Assembly: GCA_022457155.1 (NCBI GenBank)
Contig: JAJGOT010000090.1
Coordinates: 1,014,001 to 1,078,000, forward strand
From: Cladopsammia gracilis
Lineage: Eukaryota > Cnidaria > Anthozoa > Scleractinia > Dendrophylliidae
Direction of reading: 5' to 3'
Length of the DNA stretch: 64,000 nt
Part shown: positions 28,389-37,444 of the stretch, piece after piece
Position numbering within the stretch: position 1 is the stretch's first letter
Layout: each line of letters opens with the position of its first letter
Made by a program: the position numbers and the translations under genes
Notes under the pieces: model-generated
Database searches by the model: none
The model's input: the letters and a program-made list of their open reading frames with translations, nothing else
Told to the model about the DNA's origin: nothing

Positions 28389-29266
28389 GTGTTATTGTAA
28401 ACGGAATCGATGAGATATGGTGCTCCGACCTTGTCGAGATGCAGAAATTAAGTAAGTGGAATAAGGGATATCGATATCTTCTCATGGTGTTAGATGTTTT
28501 CAGTAAATACGGTTGGATTGTACCGTTGAAGAATAAAAAGGGAGAGACCGTTAGGGAAGCGTTCAAAACAATATTCAAGAAAGGAAGAAAACCGAAAATG
28601 CTGTGGGTGGATAAGGGAAAAGAGTATTACAACAAGAATATGAAAGAACTGTTGGATAAAAATAAGATAGTGATGTACTCGACAGAGAATGAAGAAAAAT
28701 CTAGTGTTTGTGAACGATGGAACCGTACGATAAAAGAGAAAATGTATAAACAATTTACCGTTCAAAACAATACCGTGTATTATGATATGTTGCCGATGAT
28801 ATTGAAAGAATACAATAATTCAAAACACCGAAGCATCGGTATGACACCTGTGGAAGCGTCGAAGAAAAAGAACGAAAGTGCTGTTTACTTAAATCTGTAC
28901 GGTAAGAAGAGACCAACAGCTACGCATAAACCGAAATTTAAAGTTGGGGATAAGGTTCGAATATCAAAATACAAACGTCCTGTTTTCGATAAAGGTTACA
29001 CACCGAATTGGACTGAAGAGATTTTTACTATCGATAAGATTCGATACACTAACCCTATAACTTATAAACTGAAAGATGAGTTGGGTGAGGAGATAACGGG
29101 TTCTTTTTATAAGGAAGAGCTGCAGAAGGCTGTTCAAGACGTTTACCGTATTGAGAAAGTGATTCGACGAGATGCTCGAAAAGGTAAAGCGTTAGTGAAG
29201 TGGAGCGGGTATAGCGATAAATTCAACTCTTGGGTAGATTTGAAAGAACTGAAAGATCTGCGGTGA
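28289..29266 (+). CDS. Polinton DDE integrase with C-terminal chromodomain, probably expressed by -1 frameshift
   Basis: Catalytic residues: Asp in EIWCSDLVE, Asp in MLWVDKGKEYYN and Glu in EKSSVCERWNR. The C-terminus carries an SH3-like segment (FKVGDKVRISKYKRPVFDKG) and a chromodomain (VYRIEKVIRRDARKG, ALVKWSGYSDKFNSWVDL). The first ATG (28439) comes after the first catalytic Asp, so starting there would give a dead enzyme. The open frame reaches back to 28250 without any ATG and encodes family-typical residues (LHKPIRRKFTRRRVIVNGID) upstream. Entry by -1 frameshift at 28283-28289 gives a fusion of 202 (or 266 with the zinc ribbon) plus 325 residues. It inserts element DNA with 6-bp duplications. 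Confidence 0.88.
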   Translation, partial: RIRPPSKNVPPQRWQEKLADELHKPIRRKFTRRRVIVNGIDEIWCSDLVEMQKLSKWNKGYRYLLMVLDVFSKYGWIVPLKNKKGETVREAFKTIFKKGRKPKMLWVDKGKEYYNKNMKELLDKNKIVMYSTENEEKSSVCERWNRTIKEKMYKQFTVQNNTVYYDMLPMILKEYNNSKHRSIGMTPVEASKKKNESAVYLNLYGKKRPTATHKPKFKVGDKVRISKYKRPVFDKGYTPNWTEEIFTIDKIRYTNPITYKLKDELGEEITGSFYKEELQKAVQDVYRIEKVIRRDARKGKALVKWSGYSDKFNSWVDLKELKDLR

Positions 29267-29275
29267 ATAGAATTC

Positions 29276-29303
29276 TTTTCATTTCATGAACGTGAAATGA
29301 AAA
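29276..29303 (+). terminator. palindrome, family II, after integrase
   Basis: TTTTCATTTCA (29276-29286), TGAACG, TGAAATGAAAA (29293-29303), 9 nt behind the integrase stop and 39 nt before the polymerase ATG. Confidence 0.6.
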
Positions 29304-29342
29304 TTTAAAATGGTATTAAAAAATAAAATATATTGATATAAG

Positions 29343-32300
29343 ATGGAGTCAAAAACTGTTGAACAGCTTAAGACATTTGCACGTGAAAACGGTTTGAAAG
29401 GTTATTCACGTTATAGGAGGAAAGCGGACCTGATCAAATTCATTGAAAGTAGTATAAATACTCCCCCACCTCCCCCACCACGCGGTATCGTAACTTTTAT
29501 AGATGAACCGCCACCGCCACCAGCTACGCATAGACCAAAACCTTATCAGATGAAACCCAAACAAACCCGCAGGCAGAAAAGAGAAGAGAAAAACTTTGAA
29601 GCGCCCTCACCGGTTGAACTGGTGAATAATAAAACAAAAGAGAAACAGATCAAGCGGGTCAAGAAAAAACTCCAAAAGGTTAATAGAAAGTTGAAAAATA
29701 ATAAAAAGCAGAGAAAACAGTTGTTTTCAAAAAGAGAGCTACTCAACAACGAGCTTGACAACTTGAAAGGGTTTGAACATAAAGCTTCGTATGAAATCGT
29801 TAAGATCTTTTCAAAGGAAAGTAGAAAGTTCCCATCGTTTTTCGACACATTCAAAGTAAAAATAATAAACCTTTCAGATGTAATCGATATCGATATATTA
29901 TTGTTGGAAATCGGTTTGAAAGTAATAAAAGATAGAGGGTTACAAAATGGTGATAAGATTCGATGGATACTCAACCATCCGAGTTGGGCAAAATCGGTCA
30001 GCACAAAACTGATTACAATCACAGGTAACCTTGACACGGATCTCGTCGAAGAGATAGCAAAATTCATTGAATACAAAGATGTTCCGATTAGTGAGGTTGA
30101 GATAGCTATTCATTCGGTAAAGGTTCCCCGGGGAATGGGTCGTTTACGTGTAACAAAAGACAATGTTTCAAGAAAAAGGTCAGTTATAACGATTAAAAAC
30201 AGTGATAGTATATGTCTTGCTAGAGCAATTGTAACAGCAGTGGCAAATATTAACAAAGATAGATGGACAAGTTCACAATTGAAAAACGGATTCAATGCTT
30301 CGAGAAAACTGCAGGAAGATGAAGCAAAGAAACTTCACGAAGAAGCTGAAGTTCCGATATCGCTATTCGGGTCTACTCTTGAAGATGTGAAAAGATTTTC
30401 TGACCACTTGAAAGTAGAGATTAATATTGTTGATACTGACCAGTTTAATGAGATAATTTTCACAGCCGCTCCTTTTGAAAATGCGAGTAAGATCTATCTT
30501 TTGAAAAATAAAAATCATTACGATGTCATTACAAGTATGCCAGGCTTTCTTTGTAAAGATTATTATTGTCATACATGCAAGAAACCCTATGAACATAGAG
30601 ATAAGCATAGATGTCCGACAAAATGTATCGCTTGTTTCAAATCTTTTCCTGACGGAAAAAAGTGTTCTTTACCACCGATAACATGTGATAAATGTAATAG
30701 ATCTTTTTTCGGATTAGCATGTTTTGACGAACATAAACGCGACAGATCAAAATGGGGAAAACCCGACATCGTATGTGAAAATGTAGGAAAATGTTTGAAA
30801 TGCGAGAGAATAATCGTAACTTCAGAAGATAGAGATGGAACGATTCATAACCTAAAGACCCACATATGTGGACATTCAAAATGTTCCAACTGCAAAGATT
30901 ACTGCGATTTAACAACCCATGAATGTTTTATGAGAAATACACAATGCAAAGGAGGAAAATGTACAGGCTGTACTGAAGAATACGTATGTTTCTCTTGCCA
31001 AACATATACGGAAAACTATATGTTTTTTGACTTGGAATGCGTTCAAGAGACGGGTATTCACGAAGTAAATTTAGCTGTGGTACACGATTTTAAAGGAAAT
31101 GAGTGGGTCTTTCACACAATTGAAGAATTCTGCAAGTTTGTGTTTGAGGAGTATGAGGTGGAGGATGAGAATGGGGAGAAGAAGAGGAAGCAGAAGCATA
31201 AAGGATATACCTTCATTGCGCATAATTCAAAAGCTTATGATGCTCAGTTTATCTTGAAATGGTGCGTAGAAAATACCGTAAAACCCGATATTATATATTC
31301 AGGTACAAAAATAATGTCGATGGAGATCAAGTCATTCAAAATAAGATTCATAGATAGTTTGAATTTTGTTCAAACGAGATTAGCAGCGTTCCCAAAAACG
31401 TTTGGATTGAAAGAGCTGAAAAAAGGTTATTTCCCCCATTATTTCAACAAAAAGTGCCACCAAAACTATGTAGGACCGATTCCAAGCAAGAAACACTATG
31501 GTTATGATCAGATGAAGAAAGATGAAAGAAAAGCTTTTCACGAATGGCACGATGCTCGTGTCAAAGAAAACTATGTTTTTGATTTCCGAAAAGAGCTTAT
31601 CGATTATTGTAGGTCTGACGTTGATATTCTTCGAAGATCGATGATGATGTTTCGTGAAGAGTATATCGATCTCGAAAATATCGATCCGCTTCAATATATC
31701 ACGATCGCAAGTGTTTGCATGGCGATTTTCAGAGCTAACTATCTGGAACCAGAAACAATCGCTGTCGTAAAAGATACCACAAAACAGGAAAATTATTCGA
31801 AAATAAGCATCGCATGGTTGGATTATCTAGCTCAAAAACACGGTATTAAAATTCAACACGCTCTCAACGGTGGTGAGAAAAAACTTGAGTGCATCAAAGG
31901 TGCACCACGTGTCGACGGTTTTTGCGAAGCAACAAATACTGTCTATGAATTTCAGGGATGTTTTTGGCACGGTTGCAAGAAATGCTTCGATTCAGATACG
32001 ATCAATTCCAAAAATCAGATCGATATGAAAACCCTTCATCGTCGTACGATGGAAAAAAATAATAAGATTATCAATAGCGGTTATAATCTTGTTGAAATCT
32101 ATGAGTGCGAACTCCTGCGAAATACCAAATTCAAATCTTTCATGAAAAGCGATTGGAAACGTGATTTTGTGGAGCCGCTTAACCCCAGAGATGCCTTCTT
32201 TGGTGGTCGAACAAATATTACAAAGCTAACCCATGATTTCAAAGAGAATGAATCGGGTGCGTATGCTGATTTTGTCAGCCTGTATCCAACAGTTCAATTC

Positions 32301-33554
32301 TACGAGGAATATCCGATCGGTCATCCTGAAAAGATTTTCAATCCCAAAAGGTTTGATAAAAATTGGTTTGGGTTCATAAAATGTAAAGTGGTTCCACCTC
32401 GAGGGCTTTATCATCCTGTTTTACCGGTAAAAATAAAATGCGATAAGGCTGAAAAGTTGCTGTTTCCTCTTTGTCGAACGTGTGCAGAAACAAAACAACA
32501 AGAATGTTTACATACGAAGTATGAAAGATCATTTATCGGGACATGGTGTACAAACGAGATGCTAAAAGCGCTTGAAAAGGGATATAAGATTGAAAAGATT
32601 TATGAGGTTTGGCATTTCAAAGAGACATCTTTCGATCTTTTCAAAGAGTATGTTAAAAAGTTCATGAAGATTAAATTGGAAAGCTCTGAACTTAAAACCG
32701 GTCCTGGATGCAAATATAAGTCAGAAGAGCATTTTAGACAGGTTGTCAAAGAACGTTTGGGAATTGAGTTAGGGAAAATAGAATTTAATCCTGGAAGAAG
32801 GGCGATTGCGAAAATATGCCTAAATAGTCTTTGGGGAAAGTTTGGTCAACGTAACAACATGAAACAACACAAATATGTAACCAAATCAAAAGAGTTTTAC
32901 AAAATTTTGCTCGATGATAACATTGATAATCTTTTTATTCAGTTCCTCACTGAAGATATGGTACAGATGACGTATGATTTGAAAGATCAGTTTGTGGATA
33001 ATTCAAACACCACAAATATTTTTATTGCCGCATTCACAACAAGTCATGCGCGTCTAAAGTTGTACGGTGTTTTGGATACTCTCGGGGAACAGGTGCTCGG
33101 ATTTGATACCGACAGTTGTTGGTATGTACAAAGACCGGGAGGTAAAACAATTGAAACCGGTGATATGCTTGGTGAGCTAACGGATGAGCTTGGAGGTGAT
33201 AAAATTGTTGAGTGGTGCGGTTCTGGCCCAAAATCTTATAGCTATGTGACGTCAAAAGGTAAAATTACTTGTAAAGTAAAAGGTTTCACACTAAATCACG
33301 AAAACAGTCAATATCTGAATATGAAAGGAATGAAGGATATCATCAACCGCCAGAAAGAAAGAATCACTCTTGTCAACGAGCAGAAAATCACAAGAGATCC
33401 AAAAACAAAAGAAGTTTTTAATCAATATCAAGAGAAAGACTTTCGGTTTGTTTATGATAAAAGATGTTTGAATAAAGTTGAAACCGGATTAGATACACTT
33501 CCATATGGTTATACCAAATTATTGCGTTTTATTGATCTGGAAAATGGCTCATGA
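29343..33554 (+). CDS. Polinton family B DNA polymerase (protein-primed type, 1403 aa)
   Basis: Order: SAP-like N-terminus (VEQLKTFARENGLKGYSRY, then RRKADLIKFI); proline-rich linker; lysine-rich coiled coil (about 90-150); an OTU-like segment (NSDSICLARAI near 320 and KNHYDVITS near 390, a plausible Cys/His pair); Cys/His-rich fingers (about 400-560); 3'-5' exonuclease (MFFDLECVQE, FIAHNSKAYDAQFIL, YCRSDVDIL); a restriction-endonuclease-like insert (GFCEATNTVYEFQGCFWHGC); polymerase motif A (YADFVSLYPTVQ), motif B (AKICLNSLWGKFGQ) and motif C (GFDTDSCWYV). It would replicate the linear genome. The stop codon (33552-33554) lies inside the right TIR, so the last residues are TIR-encoded. Confidence 0.93.
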   Translation: MESKTVEQLKTFARENGLKGYSRYRRKADLIKFIESSINTPPPPPPRGIVTFIDEPPPPPATHRPKPYQMKPKQTRRQKREEKNFEAPSPVELVNNKTKEKQIKRVKKKLQKVNRKLKNNKKQRKQLFSKRELLNNELDNLKGFEHKASYEIVKIFSKESRKFPSFFDTFKVKIINLSDVIDIDILLLEIGLKVIKDRGLQNGDKIRWILNHPSWAKSVSTKLITITGNLDTDLVEEIAKFIEYKDVPISEVEIAIHSVKVPRGMGRLRVTKDNVSRKRSVITIKNSDSICLARAIVTAVANINKDRWTSSQLKNGFNASRKLQEDEAKKLHEEAEVPISLFGSTLEDVKRFSDHLKVEINIVDTDQFNEIIFTAAPFENASKIYLLKNKNHYDVITSMPGFLCKDYYCHTCKKPYEHRDKHRCPTKCIACFKSFPDGKKCSLPPITCDKCNRSFFGLACFDEHKRDRSKWGKPDIVCENVGKCLKCERIIVTSEDRDGTIHNLKTHICGHSKCSNCKDYCDLTTHECFMRNTQCKGGKCTGCTEEYVCFSCQTYTENYMFFDLECVQETGIHEVNLAVVHDFKGNEWVFHTIEEFCKFVFEEYEVEDENGEKKRKQKHKGYTFIAHNSKAYDAQFILKWCVENTVKPDIIYSGTKIMSMEIKSFKIRFIDSLNFVQTRLAAFPKTFGLKELKKGYFPHYFNKKCHQNYVGPIPSKKHYGYDQMKKDERKAFHEWHDARVKENYVFDFRKELIDYCRSDVDILRRSMMMFREEYIDLENIDPLQYITIASVCMAIFRANYLEPETIAVVKDTTKQENYSKISIAWLDYLAQKHGIKIQHALNGGEKKLECIKGAPRVDGFCEATNTVYEFQGCFWHGCKKCFDSDTINSKNQIDMKTLHRRTMEKNNKIINSGYNLVEIYECELLRNTKFKSFMKSDWKRDFVEPLNPRDAFFGGRTNITKLTHDFKENESGAYADFVSLYPTVQFYEEYPIGHPEKIFNPKRFDKNWFGFIKCKVVPPRGLYHPVLPVKIKCDKAEKLLFPLCRTCAETKQQECLHTKYERSFIGTWCTNEMLKALEKGYKIEKIYEVWHFKETSFDLFKEYVKKFMKIKLESSELKTGPGCKYKSEEHFRQVVKERLGIELGKIEFNPGRRAIAKICLNSLWGKFGQRNNMKQHKYVTKSKEFYKILLDDNIDNLFIQFLTEDMVQMTYDLKDQFVDNSNTTNIFIAAFTTSHARLKLYGVLDTLGEQVLGFDTDSCWYVQRPGGKTIETGDMLGELTDELGGDKIVEWCGSGPKSYSYVTSKGKITCKVKGFTLNHENSQYLNMKGMKDIINRQKERITLVNEQKITRDPKTKEVFNQYQEKDFRFVYDKRCLNKVETGLDTLPYGYTKLLRFIDLENGS

Positions 33555-33852
33555 GGATGTTTTTTTTGGAAAGTGAGCTCATGAGGGATGTGTGTTTTTT
33601 TGGAAAGTGCCTCATGAGGATGTGTGGTTTTTGGAAAGTGAGCCAGAATTTTTTCAAAAACGGGTAAGATGGTTACCCACTGGGTTTTTACCGAGGAAAA
33701 TTTCCAAAATACACTAAATTAACGACAATTTTGGAAATTTAACGAGGATTTTTTGAAAAAATCTTGAAAAATTTAACGAGGAAATCTAACGGGCAAAATT
33801 CTATACTTTTATGGATGATGTAAAGTGAGCTACGGTGCCTCTTATTACTACT
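33548..33852 (-). repeat. Polinton right terminal inverted repeat (305 bp)
   Basis: Reverse complement of 16067-16371, apparently identical. It is followed directly by TCCACC (33853-33858), the right copy of the target duplication. Confidence 0.95.
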
Positions 33853-33874
33853 TCCACCTTTTGAACAACCGGGG
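33853..33874. mobile_element. right remnant of the MITE split by the Polinton
   Basis: TCCACCTTTTGAACAACCGG and the following GG complete the inverted repeat that starts at 15940; CCAGG follows at 33875. Confidence 0.8.
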
Positions 33875-34049
33875 CCAGGCAGATGTTGCTGTTAATTATT
33901 AACAAGAAGCTGTATATAGCTTGAACTCGTGGCGTCTTGAACCCATTGCAGTATTGATTCCCCGAGTATTTTAAGTGCTTTAATTTACGAGGAAACATAA
34001 AACTAATATCTCAAAAGTGCCGCCCGCCCCGCTCGGGTAGTCCAGCACT

Positions 34050-34191
34050 TGTCCAAACGATGTCTGTGATTCGCTAAGAAACCAATAGATTTGTCCCGCT
34101 GTGATAGGGATTAGGGATAGGGGCATTGTTCAAGTGATATATCAATTGTATCATTCGCCAATCACAGACATCGTTTGCACAGCTACGGGAT
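34050..34191. mobile_element. small palindromic MITE
   Basis: GTCCAAACGATGTCTGTGAT near 34051 is mirrored by ATCACAGACATCGTTTGCAC near 34161-34180. No coding sequence. Confidence 0.65.
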
Positions 34192-34286
34192 CGAAAAGTA
34201 AGACTACAATACATTCACTACATTCAGTAGCCGTCACATGAAACCACGATCCCTAATTGAAATGGCAAGTTACATAAACCACAAAA

Positions 34287-37078
34287 TTTTTTTTTTTTTT
34301 TTGACACAAAACTTTTATTAAACTTTACATAACTTACTTACATTGATTCACGAATTACATTATTATACTAACAGTATTTATATCACTTGCTATACTAAGT
34401 ACATTATTTACAAACGATACTTACACATCTGACTACTCACATTACTTATTTACACAGTTAATAACAATGGTGAGAAAAGGGGTTTAAAAAACATTGTGCC
34501 AGTCTTTACAGGGCATTTTCGCCAACTTCTACTGAAGGATATTGCTACAGGAGGAGGGGGAGGAGGGGAAAGGAGGGGGGGGGGGGATCTCTTACTATAG
34601 AGTGTCTAGGAGTTTCCATTTTTGGGGGAGAGTGTCACCCGCTTTGACTTCGATTTCATAAATTGTTTTGACGTATCGCAGGAAGCATTCGATTGTAGGT
34701 GCTGTTTCTTTGCATTTACAAATCCAGATGTAGTGTCTTGCTAGCAGAAAGCAGAAATTTAATTGTAGATGGTTTTTTGAAGCATCCGGCATCAGTCCCA
34801 AAGCAACAGATGTACTCATTATATAATTTTCTGAAATAATTTGGGATAGAGTTAACCGCGTCATTAAAAAATTCCAAAAAGAAACAACTTTAGGACAAGA
34901 CCAAAAAAGGTGTTCAAGTTTATCTGGTTCTTTTTCACAAAAGGAACATTTTGGATCATTTTTTATTCCTATTTTATGTAGAAATTCATTAGTTGGTATT
35001 CGTCTATGTAAAAACTTGAATTGGAATTCGATAAGTCTCGTGCTTTTTGTGCATTTGGAAGCCAGAAGGTATGCCTCGCACCAGTTGATACATTTATCAT
35101 CGTTTAAGTTGCAATCTCTTTTCCATTTCTGTTGACTTTGTGTAGGAAGAATGCTTTTTCTCTCTATAAGTTTATTATATACCAATGGGCTTGTTTTATT
35201 GGCTCGCATCAATCTTGTGGAAAAGCTTTCATATTCAGAGTTATTTGTAACACATTTATTTTTATGTATATTCCAGAGGCATTTAAGAGCAGACAAGAGA
35301 CCATAGTACTTTAAAGGGCATACGGTCAAACAGTATTTTTCTTGCAGGCCAGTTAAAGATAGGTAATTATTTGAGTCATCTTTCAGATGTTTCACTTGTA
35401 TAATTCCTTTTTTATACCACTCTGGAAAGAAAAGAGGTCGATTATTAACTCTAATAAGTGAATTATGCCATAAGCTTTGGTCAAGAAATTGATTCTCAGA
35501 AATTATTTGGTTCTCAAAATTTATTTCCGTCCAAATTGTGAGAGCCACTTTTATAAAACCGTTATGGATTTTGTAGATGTTATTGATGTCATTCATATTA
35601 AGGTTACCCGTGAGAAATATTGTGCCTCCAAATCTCTCTAAATCAAGATCAAAAAACAATTTCCATTTTCCTTGGTTATTTTTATCTAAATATTTTTTTA
35701 TCCATATGGTTTTTAGAGACTTATTAAAAGACTCTACATCTATCATTTTTAGTCCGCCCTTTGAGTAATCATTAATAATGACTTTTCGTTTGATTTTATC
35801 TCCTTTTTCATTCCAGAGAAAAGAATAGAATAGTTTGTTTACTTCTTTGACAGCTTTCACATTTGTGCGTAAAGGAGACAGCACATAAACGAGTTGAGAA
35901 GCTACTAAACTTTTTAGAACTGCTATTTTACCTATCATAGTAAGCCTGCGATATTTCCAGCAGCTTAAAATGTTCCGTACTTTATCTAGTTTGTCGTTAT
36001 AATTGAGGGTTGCGGTAGCTTCCGGATCAACTGAGAGCCAAACTCCTAACGTTTTAACTTTGTGTTTTAGCCATTTAAGATTTCGCCCAGTGAGTAGTAT
36101 TTCTTGATTTCCGCAATTTGCTCCTATCCAAAGAGCTTCTGTTTTTTTGTCATTGAGCCTCAAGCCGGAGGCCTCATAGAAACCATCTAAAAGTTGAAGT
36201 GAGGCCAATAGAGATTCTCTAGACCCGTCTAATATTAGCGTCATGTCGTCTGCATACTGAATGAGCTTAATTTCTTTGTTCTTTACGCGCATGCCGTTAA
36301 TATTTTTATTTTTACGAATTGCCTTGGCCAAAACCTCTGCTGATAAAATAAAAAGGTAAGGCGAGAGAGGGCAACCCTGTCTAACACCTCGTTGGATTTT
36401 AAAAAAATTGGTCGCCCATCCATTGTTTAAAATACAGCTTTCTGGGTGGTAATAAAAAAGGTTTACCCACCTAGTGATGCTGGTTCCGAAACCAAAATAT
36501 TCTAAAGTTTTTCTAATAAAAGGCCATTCGATTGTATCAAATGCTTTTTCAAAATCCAAAAATAGGAGTAGTCCAGGTAAATTTTTTTCTTTGGCATAGC
36601 AAATAACACTGTCTATGAGTCGTATATTTTCTCCAATAAATCTATCTTTGATGAAGCCCGTCTGGTCATTATTAATAAGTTTAGGGATAAAAGTTTTTAA
36701 GCGGTTAGCAATCGATTTTGCCGCTATTTTATAATCACAATTTAGTAGAGTTAAGGGTCTCCAGTTTTTAAGAAAATAGGGTTCTGTATCTTTCTTAGGT
36801 ATAAGTTTGATAATTCCTCTTCTCTGGGTTACTGAAAGTTGTCCCTTTTCATAGGCATAATTTAAAGCATTGATTAGAGTGACCGATATATCTTTCCAAA
36901 AAACCTTATAAAATTCGGCAGGCAGCCCGTCAGTTCCAGGAGTTTTTTCAGTTTCCATGTTTTTTAGAGCCTCGAAGCACTCTTTTTCTGTAAGCACACC
37001 TTCACACGCATTCTGTTCATAATCATGGAGGACTGTATCATTTTCGTGTTCAAAGAAAAAAGTTGTATCATAATCGTT
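34287..37078 (-). mobile_element. 5'-truncated L1/Tx1-type LINE
   Basis: On the minus strand the element ends in a 16-nt A tail (T-run at 34287-34302). CCACAAAA lies directly outside both ends (34279-34286 and 37079-37086), a possible target duplication. The 5' part, including the endonuclease domain, is missing. G-rich low-complexity sequence (about 34550-34587) lies in its 3' UTR. Confidence 0.75.
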
Positions 37079-37213
37079 CCACAAAACTTGCCGTAACCAT
37101 AAAATCGCACAGCAATAAGCGGCGAACACAATATCAAACGGTCCTATCCATCCATGAACGCCTTGCATTGTCTTGAAATCACAAGGTCGTGTCAACCAAT
37201 CAGACCAATGCAA
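34595..37213 (-). pseudogene. LINE reverse transcriptase ORF2, 5'-truncated
   Basis: 872-codon open frame. RT motifs: TPGTDGLPAEFYKVFW, LKNWRPLTLLNCDYKI, NDQTGFIKDRFIGENI, LFLDFEKAFDTIEW, GVRQGCPLSPYLFI and the catalytic QYADDMTLIL. A C-terminal CCHC-like segment (DPKCSFCEKEPDKLEHLFW) is present. The first roughly 45 codons (upstream of 37078) are host DNA read by chance, and the apurinic endonuclease domain is absent. The RT frame is uninterrupted, so the copy is fairly young, but without its 5' part it cannot move by itself. It shares its intron with the Polinton. Confidence 0.85.
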
Positions 37214-37444
37214 CTAAAATATGCGTGCCTAAATTTGCATGCGCTAATGTGACACGAAAAAAAAAAAGAGAAAACTCAGAGTCGAATCTACAACTCGTTG
37301 GCTTACGCCACGAGTAAATAGTGTTCGAAGTTCGAAACATATACTCGAACTAACTTTCGATTGAATATATGTTTTTCCCTTTTTCTGCGCAGAATGCGTC
37401 AGATATTTTGCTCAATATACGTTTACTTGGTATGATTGATTTAC

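Larger units (their letters stand above)
16067..33852 (+). mobile_element. complete Polinton/adintovirus-like element (17,786 bp)
   Basis: Bounded by 305-bp terminal inverted repeats beginning AGTAGTAATAAGAGG and by TCCACC target duplications. It encodes the full Polinton set: DNA polymerase B, DDE integrase with chromodomain, adenain-like protease, FtsK-type packaging ATPase, double jelly-roll major capsid and single jelly-roll penton proteins. It also encodes adintovirus-type accessory genes (PLA2-like protein, zinc ribbon, pVI-like, fibre-like). The sequence is more AT-rich than its genes' host neighbours. No disabling mutation was found once -1 frameshift expression is considered. It sits in the last intron of a kinase gene, inside a small MITE. 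Confidence 0.95.

Noticed and set aside
28439..29266. Integrase starting at the AUG at 28439
   Set aside because: This start removes the first catalytic Asp and family-typical upstream sequence; the frame is open further upstream and a frameshift signal precedes it.
37079..37213. N-terminal 45 residues of the LINE frame as part of the transposon protein
   Set aside because: They lie outside the probable target duplication and do not resemble LINE ORF2.
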